Assembly (NCBI RefSeq): GCF_002608075.1
Contig: NZ_LAHA01000005.1
Span: 62,001 to 126,000, forward strand
Direction: 5' to 3'
Origin: Nostoc linckia z4
GTDB lineage: Bacteria; Cyanobacteriota; Cyanobacteriia; Cyanobacteriales; Nostocaceae
DNA length: 64,000 nt
The position numbers and the translations under genes are program-made. This document shows positions 27,072 through 34,969 of the stretch, in pieces (position 1 is the stretch's first letter; each line of letters begins with the position of its first letter). The notes under the pieces were generated by a model, which saw only the letters and a program-made list of their open reading frames with translations, did not search any database and was not told the DNA's origin.

Positions 27072-27072
27072 T
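27041..27072 (-). terminator. Likely terminator of the 27411/27115 peptide pair
   Basis: AACCGGATTTAT and ATAAATCCGGTT are exact inverse copies with an 8-base loop. On the minus strand the stem is followed by TTGTATATTTTATAA, AT-rich though not a clean T run. It lies 43 bases beyond the stop of the gene at 27115. Confidence 0.55.
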
Positions 27073-27114
27073 CATCAATAATTTATCATGCTACAGCTGC
27101 AAGAATTATCAAAA

Positions 27115-27396
27115 CTAATAAACAAATCTATTGTATATTGACCTGGAACTGGTTACTGTATTTATATTATTATCATGATAGTTAATTGAACCTGGGCCTC
27201 CACCATCATATCTAACACTAGTATCAATGGAATTGATATATGTTCTATCAGTAGTATTCATGATGCAAAAACCATAGGGAAAACCACCTGCTAATATAGT
27301 TTCTGCTTCTTCTTTAGTAAGATTGTGAATTAATTTTTCTATGTAACTAGGATGTAAAGCAGAAATGACAATTTTTTTCATCATGTTAGTTATCAT
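27115..27396 (-). CDS. Small leader-type peptide, HDNxIxT/SRSI family (copy B)
   Basis: A 93-residue reading frame; internal ATGs at residues 5 and 6 are also possible starts. It has KKIVISALHPSYIEKLIHNL, then TKEEAETILAGG (leader-like end), then a Gly/Asn-rich polar region with TDRTYINSIDTSVRYDGGG and the tail INYHDNNINTVTSSRSIYN. It is about two-thirds identical to the product of the preceding gene (27411-27665), which ends only 14 bases upstream, so the two are a tandem duplication in one transcript. The function is unknown; secretion is inferred from the leader-like half and from the nearby exporter. Confidence 0.72.
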   Translation of the reverse strand: MITNMMKKIVISALHPSYIEKLIHNLTKEEAETILAGGFPYGFCIMNTTDRTYINSIDTSVRYDGGGPGSINYHDNNINTVTSSRSIYNRFVY

Positions 27397-27410
27397 CGGA
27401 TTTTTATAAA

Positions 27411-27665
27411 TTAATTGTATATTGACCTGGAACTGGTTCTTGTGTTGATATTATTATCATGAGAATTAATTGAATTGAAGCCTCCACCGTCAAATCTAGT
27501 ACTGTTGTCAGCAGCATTGATATATGTCCTATCAGTGGTATTCATGATCTCAATGCCATAGGGATAAGCACCTGCCAATATAGTTTTTGCTTCTTCTGTA
27601 GTGAGATGGTGTATAAATCGGTTTATAAAATTAGAAGACAAGGTATAAATTACTATTTTAGTCAC
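27411..27665 (-). CDS. Small leader-type peptide, HDNxIxT/SRSI family (copy C)
   Basis: An 84-residue product starting at GTG behind a good AGAGGAAT ribosome site. It has TKIVIYTLSSNFINRFIHHL, then TTEEAKTILAGAYPYG, then MNTTDRTYINAADNSTRFDG and HDNNINTRTSSRSIYN at the very end. Compared with copy B it lacks the last residues after SRSIYN. It is the first gene of the one-directional peptide-exporter series. The strong conservation of the tail, more than of the middle, suggests the tail is the functional part. Confidence 0.74.
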   Translation of the reverse strand: MTKIVIYTLSSNFINRFIHHLTTEEAKTILAGAYPYGIEIMNTTDRTYINAADNSTRFDGGGFNSINSHDNNINTRTSSRSIYN

Positions 27666-28671
27666 AAATTTTATTCCTCTAATGTTAGTAGGGGTTGGCT
27701 TTTAGTTGATTGCACTAGTCCACTTTTCTCACTGATTATTATATGTAAAAGACTATCCTGAAAACAGGTATTTGCAGATATTTATAAGACATAAATCGTT
27801 TTGTGTCTTGGAAATTTACAACAATGATAAGTAGAACAGGATAAATAATTAAAGGTTTGTAGTGAGAACTAAAGTTCTCAAAAAAGGACTAAAGTCCTCA
27901 CTACGAACTGAATTTTATTCTTTTACATTACTTAACATAGTTTGGTTTTTTCAAGTCGTTCTACTTATAGTAGTACGCCACTTGGCTCTTTAAAGGGAAA
28001 AGGGGAAAGGGGAAAGGTTTTAATCCCTCCCGTTTCCTCAGCCCTCACAAGCGCATTTTTGGGTTGGCAAACTACTACAGGAGTATTGATTTTTTTCAAA
28101 AATCAAATAGGAGTCCCATAGTACTTTTCATATACTATACTTGAATGTAATTAAAGTATATTATTATACTTAAAATTTATGTCTGGCAATATCATAGACT
28201 AAATTCATTAAATAATGTCACTTCCAAGTTTTTTAGAACTTGAATATTACCTCATTTAATCGCCAATAATGCAGTTACTAATCAATTTTTGAAACATTTT
28301 CATTCTAATTAATAGCTCTTTTTATCTTTTTTTTATGTCTCGATTCACAAAAATAAAACAATAATACCCGTATTATTGTCCATTTTGCTTGTTTAATAAC
28401 ATCATTATTTTCTTTATTTTCCCTTAAATTTATTTTAGAAAGATAAGTTGTTCTATTAGAACTTACCGAATTATTTCCATAAAACACAAGTAATCCAGCT
28501 TGAAAACATAGTCTAGACTTTTAAATTGCACAATCGCTTTGTTGATAGTTCACACTCAACAGTCAACAATCAACTATTTAATCGGTTGTTTATTTGTTGG
28601 AATTTCCTATTAGGTCTGTTTTCAAGATGTAAAAGCATTTGAAATAGAAAATTAATTTTGCTTAATAATTT
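27666..28671. other. 1-kb gap between the peptide genes and the sigma factor gene
   Basis: Divergent control region plus repeats. It contains a hairpin element TTTGTAGTGAGAACTAAAGT/ACTTTAGTCCTCACTAC (27857-27906, relative at 39002-39056), a GGGGAAAGGGG-type element (27967-28081) and a TTGATAGTTCACACTCAACA dyad (28541-28575). The rest is AT-rich. A weak 60-codon frame at 28305-28487 (minus) lacks a ribosome site and looks non-coding. Confidence 0.5.
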
Positions 28672-29319
28672 ATGCTATTACAACAAGAATCATTGTCTTC
28701 TTATCAAGAAATTCTGCTGAAATTAGACTATCGTCAGAGATTAGAAAAAATAGCTCGCAAATACACGAGAGGAACAAGTTTATCTTGGGAAGATGCTTTA
28801 CAAATTGCCCATTTAAAAGTTTTCCTGGCTTTTCAAGCAGGAAAGTTTCGCCAAGGGAATGTAAAAGAATTTTATTACTGGGCTATTGCTGTAGCTAGAT
28901 GTGCAATTATTGATTCTGTTCGTAAAGAAAGTCTGCGGAAGTACCAGAGTTTAGATGATAACCTTCCAGGAACAGATATGTCTCTATTAGACACAATTCC
29001 TGATGAATTTAGCACATTGGATGCAATAGAGCGTGCAGATTTAATTGTGAAAGCTCTAGAGTCTATTGACAAACTTGATAAATGCTATCCACACCTAAAT
29101 TATCTTAAATTATGGCAAGGAAAAGTTGATGGTAAAACACAAACTCAAATTGCTGCTGAATTAAAAATCAGTCAGGGTGAAGTTTCCAAGCGATGGCAAG
29201 AACTATTAAGGCAGATTGCAGAGTTATTAGGACTATTGGAAATTAAAAATATGAAGGATAAACTGCAAAAAAAATACCAACATAAAACATCACAACGTAG
29301 GTCAATACAACAGTGGTAA
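28672..29319 (+). CDS. Sigma-70 family RNA polymerase sigma factor (ECF/group 3-like)
   Basis: The 215-residue protein has region 2 at about 20-95 (WEDALQIAHLKVFLAFQAGKF, FYYWAIAVARCAIIDSVRKE) and region 4 with a helix-turn-helix at about 155-190 (LKLWQGKVDGKTQTQIAAEL, KISQGEVSKRWQELLRQI). Regions 1 and 3 are absent, so it is ECF-like in size. No anti-sigma factor of a known family is adjacent; the next gene, 182 bases on in the same direction, encodes a protein of unknown function. It is divergent from the leader-peptide genes and could drive them or the exporter; this is inferred from position. Confidence 0.88.
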   Translation: MLLQQESLSSYQEILLKLDYRQRLEKIARKYTRGTSLSWEDALQIAHLKVFLAFQAGKFRQGNVKEFYYWAIAVARCAIIDSVRKESLRKYQSLDDNLPGTDMSLLDTIPDEFSTLDAIERADLIVKALESIDKLDKCYPHLNYLKLWQGKVDGKTQTQIAAELKISQGEVSKRWQELLRQIAELLGLLEIKNMKDKLQKKYQHKTSQRRSIQQW

Positions 29320-29501
29320 GTTAATAAAATAGGGATTCAATCAAAGTTATTTCTGTATCCAATTTTTATCATTTTTTGATGTCCTAACCAACTTAGCTGT
29401 TGTTATAGGTAAAAAAGTTCAATTATTCATTAGATATGGATTGAATACTATCCTATGTTGATGTTTTGGTTGTCAATGAACGTTGATTCAAGAAAAAATC
29501 T

Positions 29502-30227
29502 ATGCACGTAAATTTTAGAAAATTGATTTTTTTTAAAAAACAAAAGTGTAATATCTTAAGGCCACAACCTGGAGAAATTTGGAAAGTTAATGGCTCAATA
29601 ACAAGTCCTTTAAATTTCCTGAGCCGAGATCAACAAAATTTGTACTCTTCTTTAGCACGCAATTTTTTAGCAGGTAATTCACCACCACGCTATGTAATGA
29701 TTGTTAAAGAACCTGAGCTATCAGAAAATATAGAAGAGGAATGGTTGATTGTTTATGTGATGCTGCTATCAGTAGAAACAGATTTTGTGAGTAATATAGA
29801 TTTGCTGATTCCTGCTAGGATATCAGGTTTAGATCGAGATTTACTAGCAGAGACTTGGCATATTATTCCTACACTGGCTTGTAATTTACTACAACCTGTT
29901 GGCAAACGACTTTCCCGGCAGATTTATGATTATTTGCTAACAGTCACAGACTATCATAATGGGTTGGTTTCTCAACTACCAGCAATGAGAGAAATTCAAC
30001 ACTTAGGGTTGACAGATGATAACTCATACTCTGGAAACAAACAAAAAATTCAAAACTTTCATAAAGCAGAACAAGACTGGAGTGATGTATTAACAGTACC
30101 AGTGGCAGCTTACTATACTTACTTAAAAAGTATAAAATTTACGCAAGCAATTTTAAATGAAGCATTGCAATTAGAACAAGATTTGCAATCTGACAAAAAT
30201 TTGAGATTTTACGGTTTTAATAAATAA
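29502..30227 (+). CDS. Conserved protein of unknown function paired with the sigma factor
   Basis: A 241-residue soluble protein with no signal peptide or membrane helix. Its N-terminal half has LRPQPGEIWKVNG, then PPRYVMIVKEPE and VYVMLLSVETDFVSNIDLLI, a beta-rich pattern somewhat like the PemK/MazF barrel. It then has PARISGLDRDLLAETWHIIP and VGKRLSRQIYDYLL. I recognise the last two phrases as recurring in cyanobacterial proteins next to small sigma factors but know no function. It may be a regulator of the sigma factor. The start at ATG 29502 has no obvious ribosome site. Confidence 0.75.
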   Translation: MHVNFRKLIFFKKQKCNILRPQPGEIWKVNGSITSPLNFLSRDQQNLYSSLARNFLAGNSPPRYVMIVKEPELSENIEEEWLIVYVMLLSVETDFVSNIDLLIPARISGLDRDLLAETWHIIPTLACNLLQPVGKRLSRQIYDYLLTVTDYHNGLVSQLPAMREIQHLGLTDDNSYSGNKQKIQNFHKAEQDWSDVLTVPVAAYYTYLKSIKFTQAILNEALQLEQDLQSDKNLRFYGFNK

Positions 30228-30454
30228 GTTATTTTGGTTAAAGCGTTGACTGTTGACTGTTAACAATAGCAGCTTTAATTATTTCATTATTCAGTAATGC
30301 CTAAAATCAATCTTCATTTGTAGCGATCGCTCGACTGAATTTTCTTTACACTTCTTAAGATATAGCCTCTAAAATTGCAAAAGCTAGTTTAAACAGCATC
30401 GGGTTTATAAGCTAGCATCCATAAGAATATGGCAGCTATTTTTGGGGGTAACAA

Positions 30455-31333
30455 GTGAGGAAAATTTGGCTATTGAATTTGACATTGGTCAGTTTGGGAA
30501 TGGTGTTATGGTTTAATATGCGTTCCTTACCGACATCAACACCTACTGTTGCAGTTTCACCACCAAAATCTATCCGCTATGAACAGCGCACTTTAGCCGA
30601 AAGCATAGCGAATGTTCTATTCGTTCCAGCTAACAGTCAATTTTTGGTAACTCCTGCACTATCAGACAAAGTAGGTACTGTAGAAGAGTTTGCCCAAAAG
30701 TATAAAGCGATCGCCATTTTTAATGCAGGCTTTTTCGATCCAGCCAACCAAAAAACCACATCCTATGTCATCATACAAGGAAAATTGGTAGCTGACCCCA
30801 AACAAAACCATCGCTTAGTAAATAATCCCAACTTAAAACCTTACTTAGGTAAAATTCTCAACCGCACAGAATTCCGTCGTTATCTATGCGGGGAAAATAT
30901 CAAATATGATATTACTTTGCACAATGAACCACCACCAGACGGTTGTAAGTTAATCGATGCTATAGGCGCTGGGCCGCAACTATTACCACAACTGACGTTA
31001 GTAGAAGAAGCTTTTGTAGATAAAGTTAATAAACGAGATGCACTTGGTAGCAACCAACTCAATGCTAGAACTGCTGTAGGAATTACCCGTGATGGAAGTG
31101 TTGTTTTAGTCATGGTTAGTCAAAAATCTTTAGGTGGGGCTAATTCGGGAATTTCGTTACCAGCGTTAGCAGATTTTATGAAAACCCTTCGTGTTGAGAA
31201 AGCGATGAATTTAGATGGTGGTAGTTCGTCTTCGCTTTATTACAAGGGTAAAACTTTTTACGGAAAAATTGATTTGCAGGGAAATTTCATCAAACGGCCT
31301 GTGAAATCAGTTTTAGTGGTTCAAGAAAAATAA
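30455..31333 (+). CDS. Exported phosphodiester glycosidase family protein (NAGPA-like)
   Basis: The 292-residue protein starts at a GTG behind GGGGGTAAC, with a single N-terminal hydrophobic segment (LLNLTLVSLGMVLWF) for export or anchoring. The body has the NAGPA/DUF2233 signatures: FNAGFFDP near 97, ARTAVGITRDGSVVLVMV near 207 and AMNLDGGSSSSLYYKG near 250. Members cleave the GlcNAc-phosphodiester in the eukaryotic lysosome pathway; bacterial members act on cell-surface glycopolymers, often unknown. It is monocistronic. Confidence 0.9.
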   Translation: MRKIWLLNLTLVSLGMVLWFNMRSLPTSTPTVAVSPPKSIRYEQRTLAESIANVLFVPANSQFLVTPALSDKVGTVEEFAQKYKAIAIFNAGFFDPANQKTTSYVIIQGKLVADPKQNHRLVNNPNLKPYLGKILNRTEFRRYLCGENIKYDITLHNEPPPDGCKLIDAIGAGPQLLPQLTLVEEAFVDKVNKRDALGSNQLNARTAVGITRDGSVVLVMVSQKSLGGANSGISLPALADFMKTLRVEKAMNLDGGSSSSLYYKGKTFYGKIDLQGNFIKRPVKSVLVVQEK

Positions 31334-31340
31334 ACATAAC

Positions 31341-31447
31341 TATAGCAATTTCAAATAATTTGTGAACTATTACATGTTAAGGTTGTTGACTGTTAACTGT
31401 TGACAGTCAACACTAATATTGTTCAAAACTGAAATAGGATTGCTATA
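31341..31447. repeat. Hairpin element with TATAGCAATC ends, copy 2
   Basis: Left end TATAGCAATTTCAAATAATT, right end AAATAGGATTGCTATA, with a TTGACTGTTAACTGTTGACA core. It aligns along its whole length with 58870-58982 (TTTGTGAA, ATGTTA, TATTGTTCA, CTGAAATAGGATTGCTAT). It begins only 8 bases after the NAGPA-like stop codon. The rest of 31334-31696 is AT-rich without a recognisable signal. Confidence 0.8.
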
Positions 31448-31696
31448 GTTAGAAATATTACCAAATTGGTAAGTTGTATTTATAACTTGCTGTAATTTCC
31501 CACGTCAACAAAAACAAACTCAGGTAAGACTAATTTTTAGGCAAGACGTTTTAGATTATACAAATTATAATGTAAGCGTTCTCGTATTTTGTTGATGTAT
31601 CCTTGAAGAAACATTAATACTCTATCTCTTTATGGGTAGAGTATTCACCAATTGTGGATTCTGACTCTTGTCTATTAGTCAGCGAGTAAAAGTTAT

Positions 31697-32119
31697 ATGA
31701 AATTAGTTAAAAAGTTTTTAGCGTTATTTTTTCTCGTATTTGGCATACCATTGTCTGCTGGGATGCTTTGGGAAATTATCAATCCTAAAACTACCCCTGA
31801 AGACAAAAAAGGCGCTGTAGCTGCTTTAGTTGTTTTCACAATTCCGTCAACAATGATAGGAAGTTGGTTGAGTTGGTCTGTAATCCAGGAGAGTAAAAAA
31901 CAAAAAACTTTACTCTTAGAAGCAGAACAAAAGCATCTTCAATCGGTGTTTTTAGAATTAGTTGAGAGTAATTCTGGAACGATTACAGTATTGCAAATGG
32001 CGAAAAATGCTGATATATCAACCCAAAAAGCTAAAGAATATTTAGATGAGAAAGCCAAGGAACTAAATGCTTCTTTTGAAGTAGGTGAAAGTGGAAATAT
32101 TTTGTATCGGTTTTCATAA
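31697..32119 (+). CDS. Small membrane protein with winged-helix-like tail
   Basis: The 140-residue protein has two hydrophobic helices (about 7-25 and 43-65), then a coiled-coil stretch (ESKKQKTLLLEAEQKHL) and a C-terminal part ITVLQMAKNADISTQKAKEY that looks like a winged-helix recognition unit. This layout recurs in cyanobacterial small proteins of unknown role. I see no partner gene. Confidence 0.72.
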   Translation: MKLVKKFLALFFLVFGIPLSAGMLWEIINPKTTPEDKKGAVAALVVFTIPSTMIGSWLSWSVIQESKKQKTLLLEAEQKHLQSVFLELVESNSGTITVLQMAKNADISTQKAKEYLDEKAKELNASFEVGESGNILYRFS

Positions 32120-32222
32120 AAATTTAGAATTATCTATTCATCAGGGTTGATACCAATTTATTCAAATCTTGATACAAATGCAACAAATTGTAAGGGGGTG
32201 CTGCTAAGGCGATCGCCTGCTT

Positions 32223-32265
32223 CATTGACTGTTGACGGTTAACTGTCAACAGTCAACAGCCAACA
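32223..32265. repeat. TTGACTGTTGACGGTTAACTG-type dyad
   Basis: One of about fifteen copies of a simple dyad (TTGACTGTTGAC(G/A)GTTAACTGTCAAC). Others lie near 8075-8110, 8883-8962, 20610-20650, 25245-25285, 26036-26070, 28541-28575, 30246-30264, 31384-31413, 44961-45018, 47447-47482, 58912-58945, 59829-59870 and 62292-62335. All are intergenic. Several form the core of longer hairpin elements. Confidence 0.8.
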
Positions 32266-32403
32266 TCAAAAGACATACAAATTAAATGCGTGACAACTTA
32301 TATCTTTTCATACTTACGGAAGAGGTAATCTTCACTAAGTTTATTGTCATTATGGCAATAGGGTAGTGTACAAAAGCCTTTTGTAGCAGTATGGAATAGT
32401 TAT

Positions 32404-32658
32404 ATGGATACCTACATCAAAAAAACCACTTTTAACACATTTGTCTTTGAGATGACTGATGAAGATTGGTTTAACTTAGGAAAATCTGATGCTTGGGCTG
32501 GGCGATTTAAAATGTCACCAGAACAAGATGCTCAAGCAGCAAGTATGTATGATTTAGGTTACAGCGAAGGTAAAACTCAACGTCCACCAATTCAAACAAT
32601 AAAGGAGGAGTCAGGAGTCAGGAGTCAGGAGTCAGAATTCAGAATTCAGAATACTTGA
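32404..32658 (+). CDS. Small conserved protein with repeat-derived C-terminal tail
   Basis: The 84-residue product has a plausible conserved core at residues 10-65 (DEDWFNLGKSDAWAGRFKM, then AASMYDLGYSEGKTQRPP). From residue 68 the codons are made of tandem GGAGTCA and GAATTCA units, giving EESGVRSQESEFRIQNT. The true gene probably ended near 32610 before repeat DNA changed or extended it. Function unknown. Confidence 0.7.
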   Translation: MDTYIKKTTFNTFVFEMTDEDWFNLGKSDAWAGRFKMSPEQDAQAASMYDLGYSEGKTQRPPIQTIKEESGVRSQESEFRIQNT

Positions 32659-32675
32659 ATCAGAAATCGCTAAAA

Positions 32676-33152
32676 TCAAATATTTAAATCGCGTAAAGCT
32701 AGACGAATTTGTTCTATGCGTCTGCGGTTAACGCCGAGATCGGATTCTCCCACGCGAGAAGCCGATCGCACATGAATCACTGGTTCATCCGCAGGAAAAT
32801 AAAACTCTACATCATCGATAAATTGAAAAATGCGGCTTTTGGAGAGAGCATGGATGTAATTATCTGTTTGTTCGATAACCTGTGTGCGGGGAACAACGGT
32901 GAGGACTTTGAGTAAGGTTTCTTTTGCTACATCGCGGTTTGTGTGGTAGGCGATCGCGTCAATGGCGTGTTTGTCATCTGCGTTTTGACTGACAACACAG
33001 TTGTTGGAAGCAGGACAAGCACTCAGATGACCGTTATTAAGTCCTAAGCTAGAAGCAGCCCAGGTAGCGCTAGGAAATATAAAAGTTAGGAGTATTGTGA
33101 GAGTGAGACTCCAGAAGAATCGGCGGGCGATCGCTGTTAGCAAGGGAGACAT
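32676..33152 (-). CDS. Exported DUF1499 protein
   Basis: I start at the ATG at 33150-33152, behind AGGAG 11 bases upstream; an in-frame TTG 30 bases earlier is less likely. The roughly 158-residue product has an N-terminal signal peptide (FFWSLTLTILLTFIFPSATWA, cut near AWA-AS). The DUF1499 core then follows: CPASNNCVVSQ, then RTQVIEQTDNYIHAL, DDVEFYFPA and IHVRSASRVGESDLGVNRRR. Members are found in plants and cyanobacteria with unknown activity. It lies just before the Cmr locus but faces away from no partner gene. Confidence 0.88.
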   Translation of the reverse strand: MSPLLTAIARRFFWSLTLTILLTFIFPSATWAASSLGLNNGHLSACPASNNCVVSQNADDKHAIDAIAYHTNRDVAKETLLKVLTVVPRTQVIEQTDNYIHALSKSRIFQFIDDVEFYFPADEPVIHVRSASRVGESDLGVNRRRIEQIRLALRDLNI

Positions 33153-33280
33153 GATAAATTTACTCCTGTTGGTTTGACTCAATTATTTTCGGTCATTTTG
33201 GCGCAGTTGTGGGAGTTAATGGTTATAGGATGAAAACTGTAATACATTACACAAAATATTTTTTATGTATACATTCGTAG

Positions 33281-33303
33281 GGGCGCACAGCTGTGCGCCC
33301 CTA
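33281..33303. repeat. Palindromic GTAGGGGCGCACAGCTGTGC-type repeat
   Basis: GGGGCGCACAGCTGTGCGCCCC is a perfect palindrome with GTA and TAC flanks, in the gap downstream of the CARF-HEPN gene. It belongs to the family at 528-549 and 59174-59201 and might stop transcription from the Cmr operon, but it lacks a T run. Confidence 0.75.
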
Positions 33304-33340
33304 CCCCGTACCTAACTTTCGTTCTTGTTCCTTTTCTTCT

Positions 33341-34966
33341 TCAAGTCAGAGAATCTGCTATTTCTTTCAATTTACTCTCTAATTTATTGTTAGTTTCTTG
33401 TTCTCGCCACAGACCAAAAAGTTTTAAAGCTTTTAAAAATGGTAGTTTTACATCCTGGCGATAGGCTTCGTAAACTACATTGATTGTCTTACCAGAATCG
33501 TTACTTAACTGCTTGATAGTCCCTAAAAATCGGTTAATGGAATTATTGTTATATCCCAATAAATAATCACACACTTCTTGCTGATATACACCTACTAAAT
33601 TATGCAATAATTGGTTACGCAGATCATCTTCTGTTTTTCTTTTATATTGACATGACCATTCCAAAATTCCCCATGCTTTAAAATCATGTCTAAGTTCACA
33701 TAGCCATTTGAACTGTTTGCTATTATTCAATTTGAAAATTCTGTCTCTTGAATTTTGATATTTTTCCCAGTTTGGAAAATCAAAATCGCTTGGATCGGGA
33801 TTAGGAAATTTTAATTTTCTTAAAACATCTAATGGATTTTGCAGGTTTGTTGATTTTTTAATATCGGTTTGAGACTTAACAAATAAACCAGTTTGATCCC
33901 AATCTACGAGACTTGATAATTTTATAGGATAATCATTAATCTTTTGAGTTTGGGAAATAATGGCAGCTTTTAAAAAAGTCTCTTGCGTAGCATTGAGAAT
34001 AGCTATTCCCTGAATGTAATTTTCTTGTTTAAAAAATATTTCCACTAAATCAAGCGCAGTAACAATTCGCTCAACTGCTGATTTTACTTCAAATTCTTGC
34101 CCTTTTATTAAAGCATTATTGATATTAAATAAATCAACTAGTTGATTTATTTGTTTTATTGTTTGTTCATCAACTATTCCTATTAATATTTCTTTAGCCG
34201 CAGCAGGTAATCCTTTAATAATTAACTGCTTGGCTTTTTGAATTTGCATTCCCCGCCAATAATTAGAACTTTCAATAGCTTCTGATTCGGATTTTTGCTT
34301 ATAATTTTCATTCTCATCAAAATATTCATTACTAACTAAAAATTTGACATTTTTAAATCTACCTAAGCTAACAAATTGCACCGCCGAAGATATGGCTGGT
34401 GTTCCAGCTTGATGGCTAACATATACTGTTGTTAATTCATTATTATCTAACTGTGGTAATGTTTTTTCTACCAAAGAAAGGGTTTCATTCCAATTATCTA
34501 TACCTTTCTTATCTGGATTGTTTGGCGTTAAATATAAAAACTCTAGTTGAGATTTGTCTTTAAAATACCACTCTAATAGAGGTCTAAGCGTACAAGTATC
34601 TTGCCAGTAAGGGCATTTTTCATAAAGAATTTGGTCTGGGTCAAAGATTTTACTTTGGTCTGTCAGCAAAATGATAATTTTTTGCGGCTGATTATTATCT
34701 CCAAAATATTTACAATAAGTATCAAGCAATGGAAACTCTAAATCTCGCTTGTAATAATCAGGGTGTTTTTCATACACTAAGCCTAAAACTCTAGCTGGTA
34801 CAGTGTAACCAGCACTTTTATCTCTGGGGTCTAGTGGCGGAGGTGAAGCAAAGTCTGTAGCATAAAATTCATCTTCATATCTCACTTCACCATACAAACT
34901 TCCCCAAGTTTTGTCATTTTTGAGGATGACATCACTATTACCTGTTGTCAAAATCCAAATATTCAT
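33341..34966 (-). CDS. CARF-HEPN ribonuclease of the Csx1/Csm6 type
   Basis: The 541-residue protein opens with a Rossmann-like CARF domain (IWILTTGNSDVILKND, then VYVSHQAGTPAISSAVQFV near 195 and FLVSNEYFD). It ends with an all-helical domain that contains DDLRNQLLHNLVG, in which R450-x4-H455 is the HEPN ribonuclease motif. Such proteins are activated by cyclic oligoadenylate made by Cas10 and cut RNA non-specifically. It is the last gene of the Cmr operon, three bases after the double-RAMP gene. The family assignment is by motif; the exact Csx name is uncertain. Confidence 0.85.
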   Translation of the reverse strand: MNIWILTTGNSDVILKNDKTWGSLYGEVRYEDEFYATDFASPPPLDPRDKSAGYTVPARVLGLVYEKHPDYYKRDLEFPLLDTYCKYFGDNNQPQKIIILLTDQSKIFDPDQILYEKCPYWQDTCTLRPLLEWYFKDKSQLEFLYLTPNNPDKKGIDNWNETLSLVEKTLPQLDNNELTTVYVSHQAGTPAISSAVQFVSLGRFKNVKFLVSNEYFDENENYKQKSESEAIESSNYWRGMQIQKAKQLIIKGLPAAAKEILIGIVDEQTIKQINQLVDLFNINNALIKGQEFEVKSAVERIVTALDLVEIFFKQENYIQGIAILNATQETFLKAAIISQTQKINDYPIKLSSLVDWDQTGLFVKSQTDIKKSTNLQNPLDVLRKLKFPNPDPSDFDFPNWEKYQNSRDRIFKLNNSKQFKWLCELRHDFKAWGILEWSCQYKRKTEDDLRNQLLHNLVGVYQQEVCDYLLGYNNNSINRFLGTIKQLSNDSGKTINVVYEAYRQDVKLPFLKALKLFGLWREQETNNKLESKLKEIADSLT

Positions 34967-34969
34967 ACT

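Noticed and set aside
28305..28487. 60-codon minus-strand frame upstream of the sigma factor
   Set aside because: Lys/Asn-rich AT-driven composition, no ribosome site.
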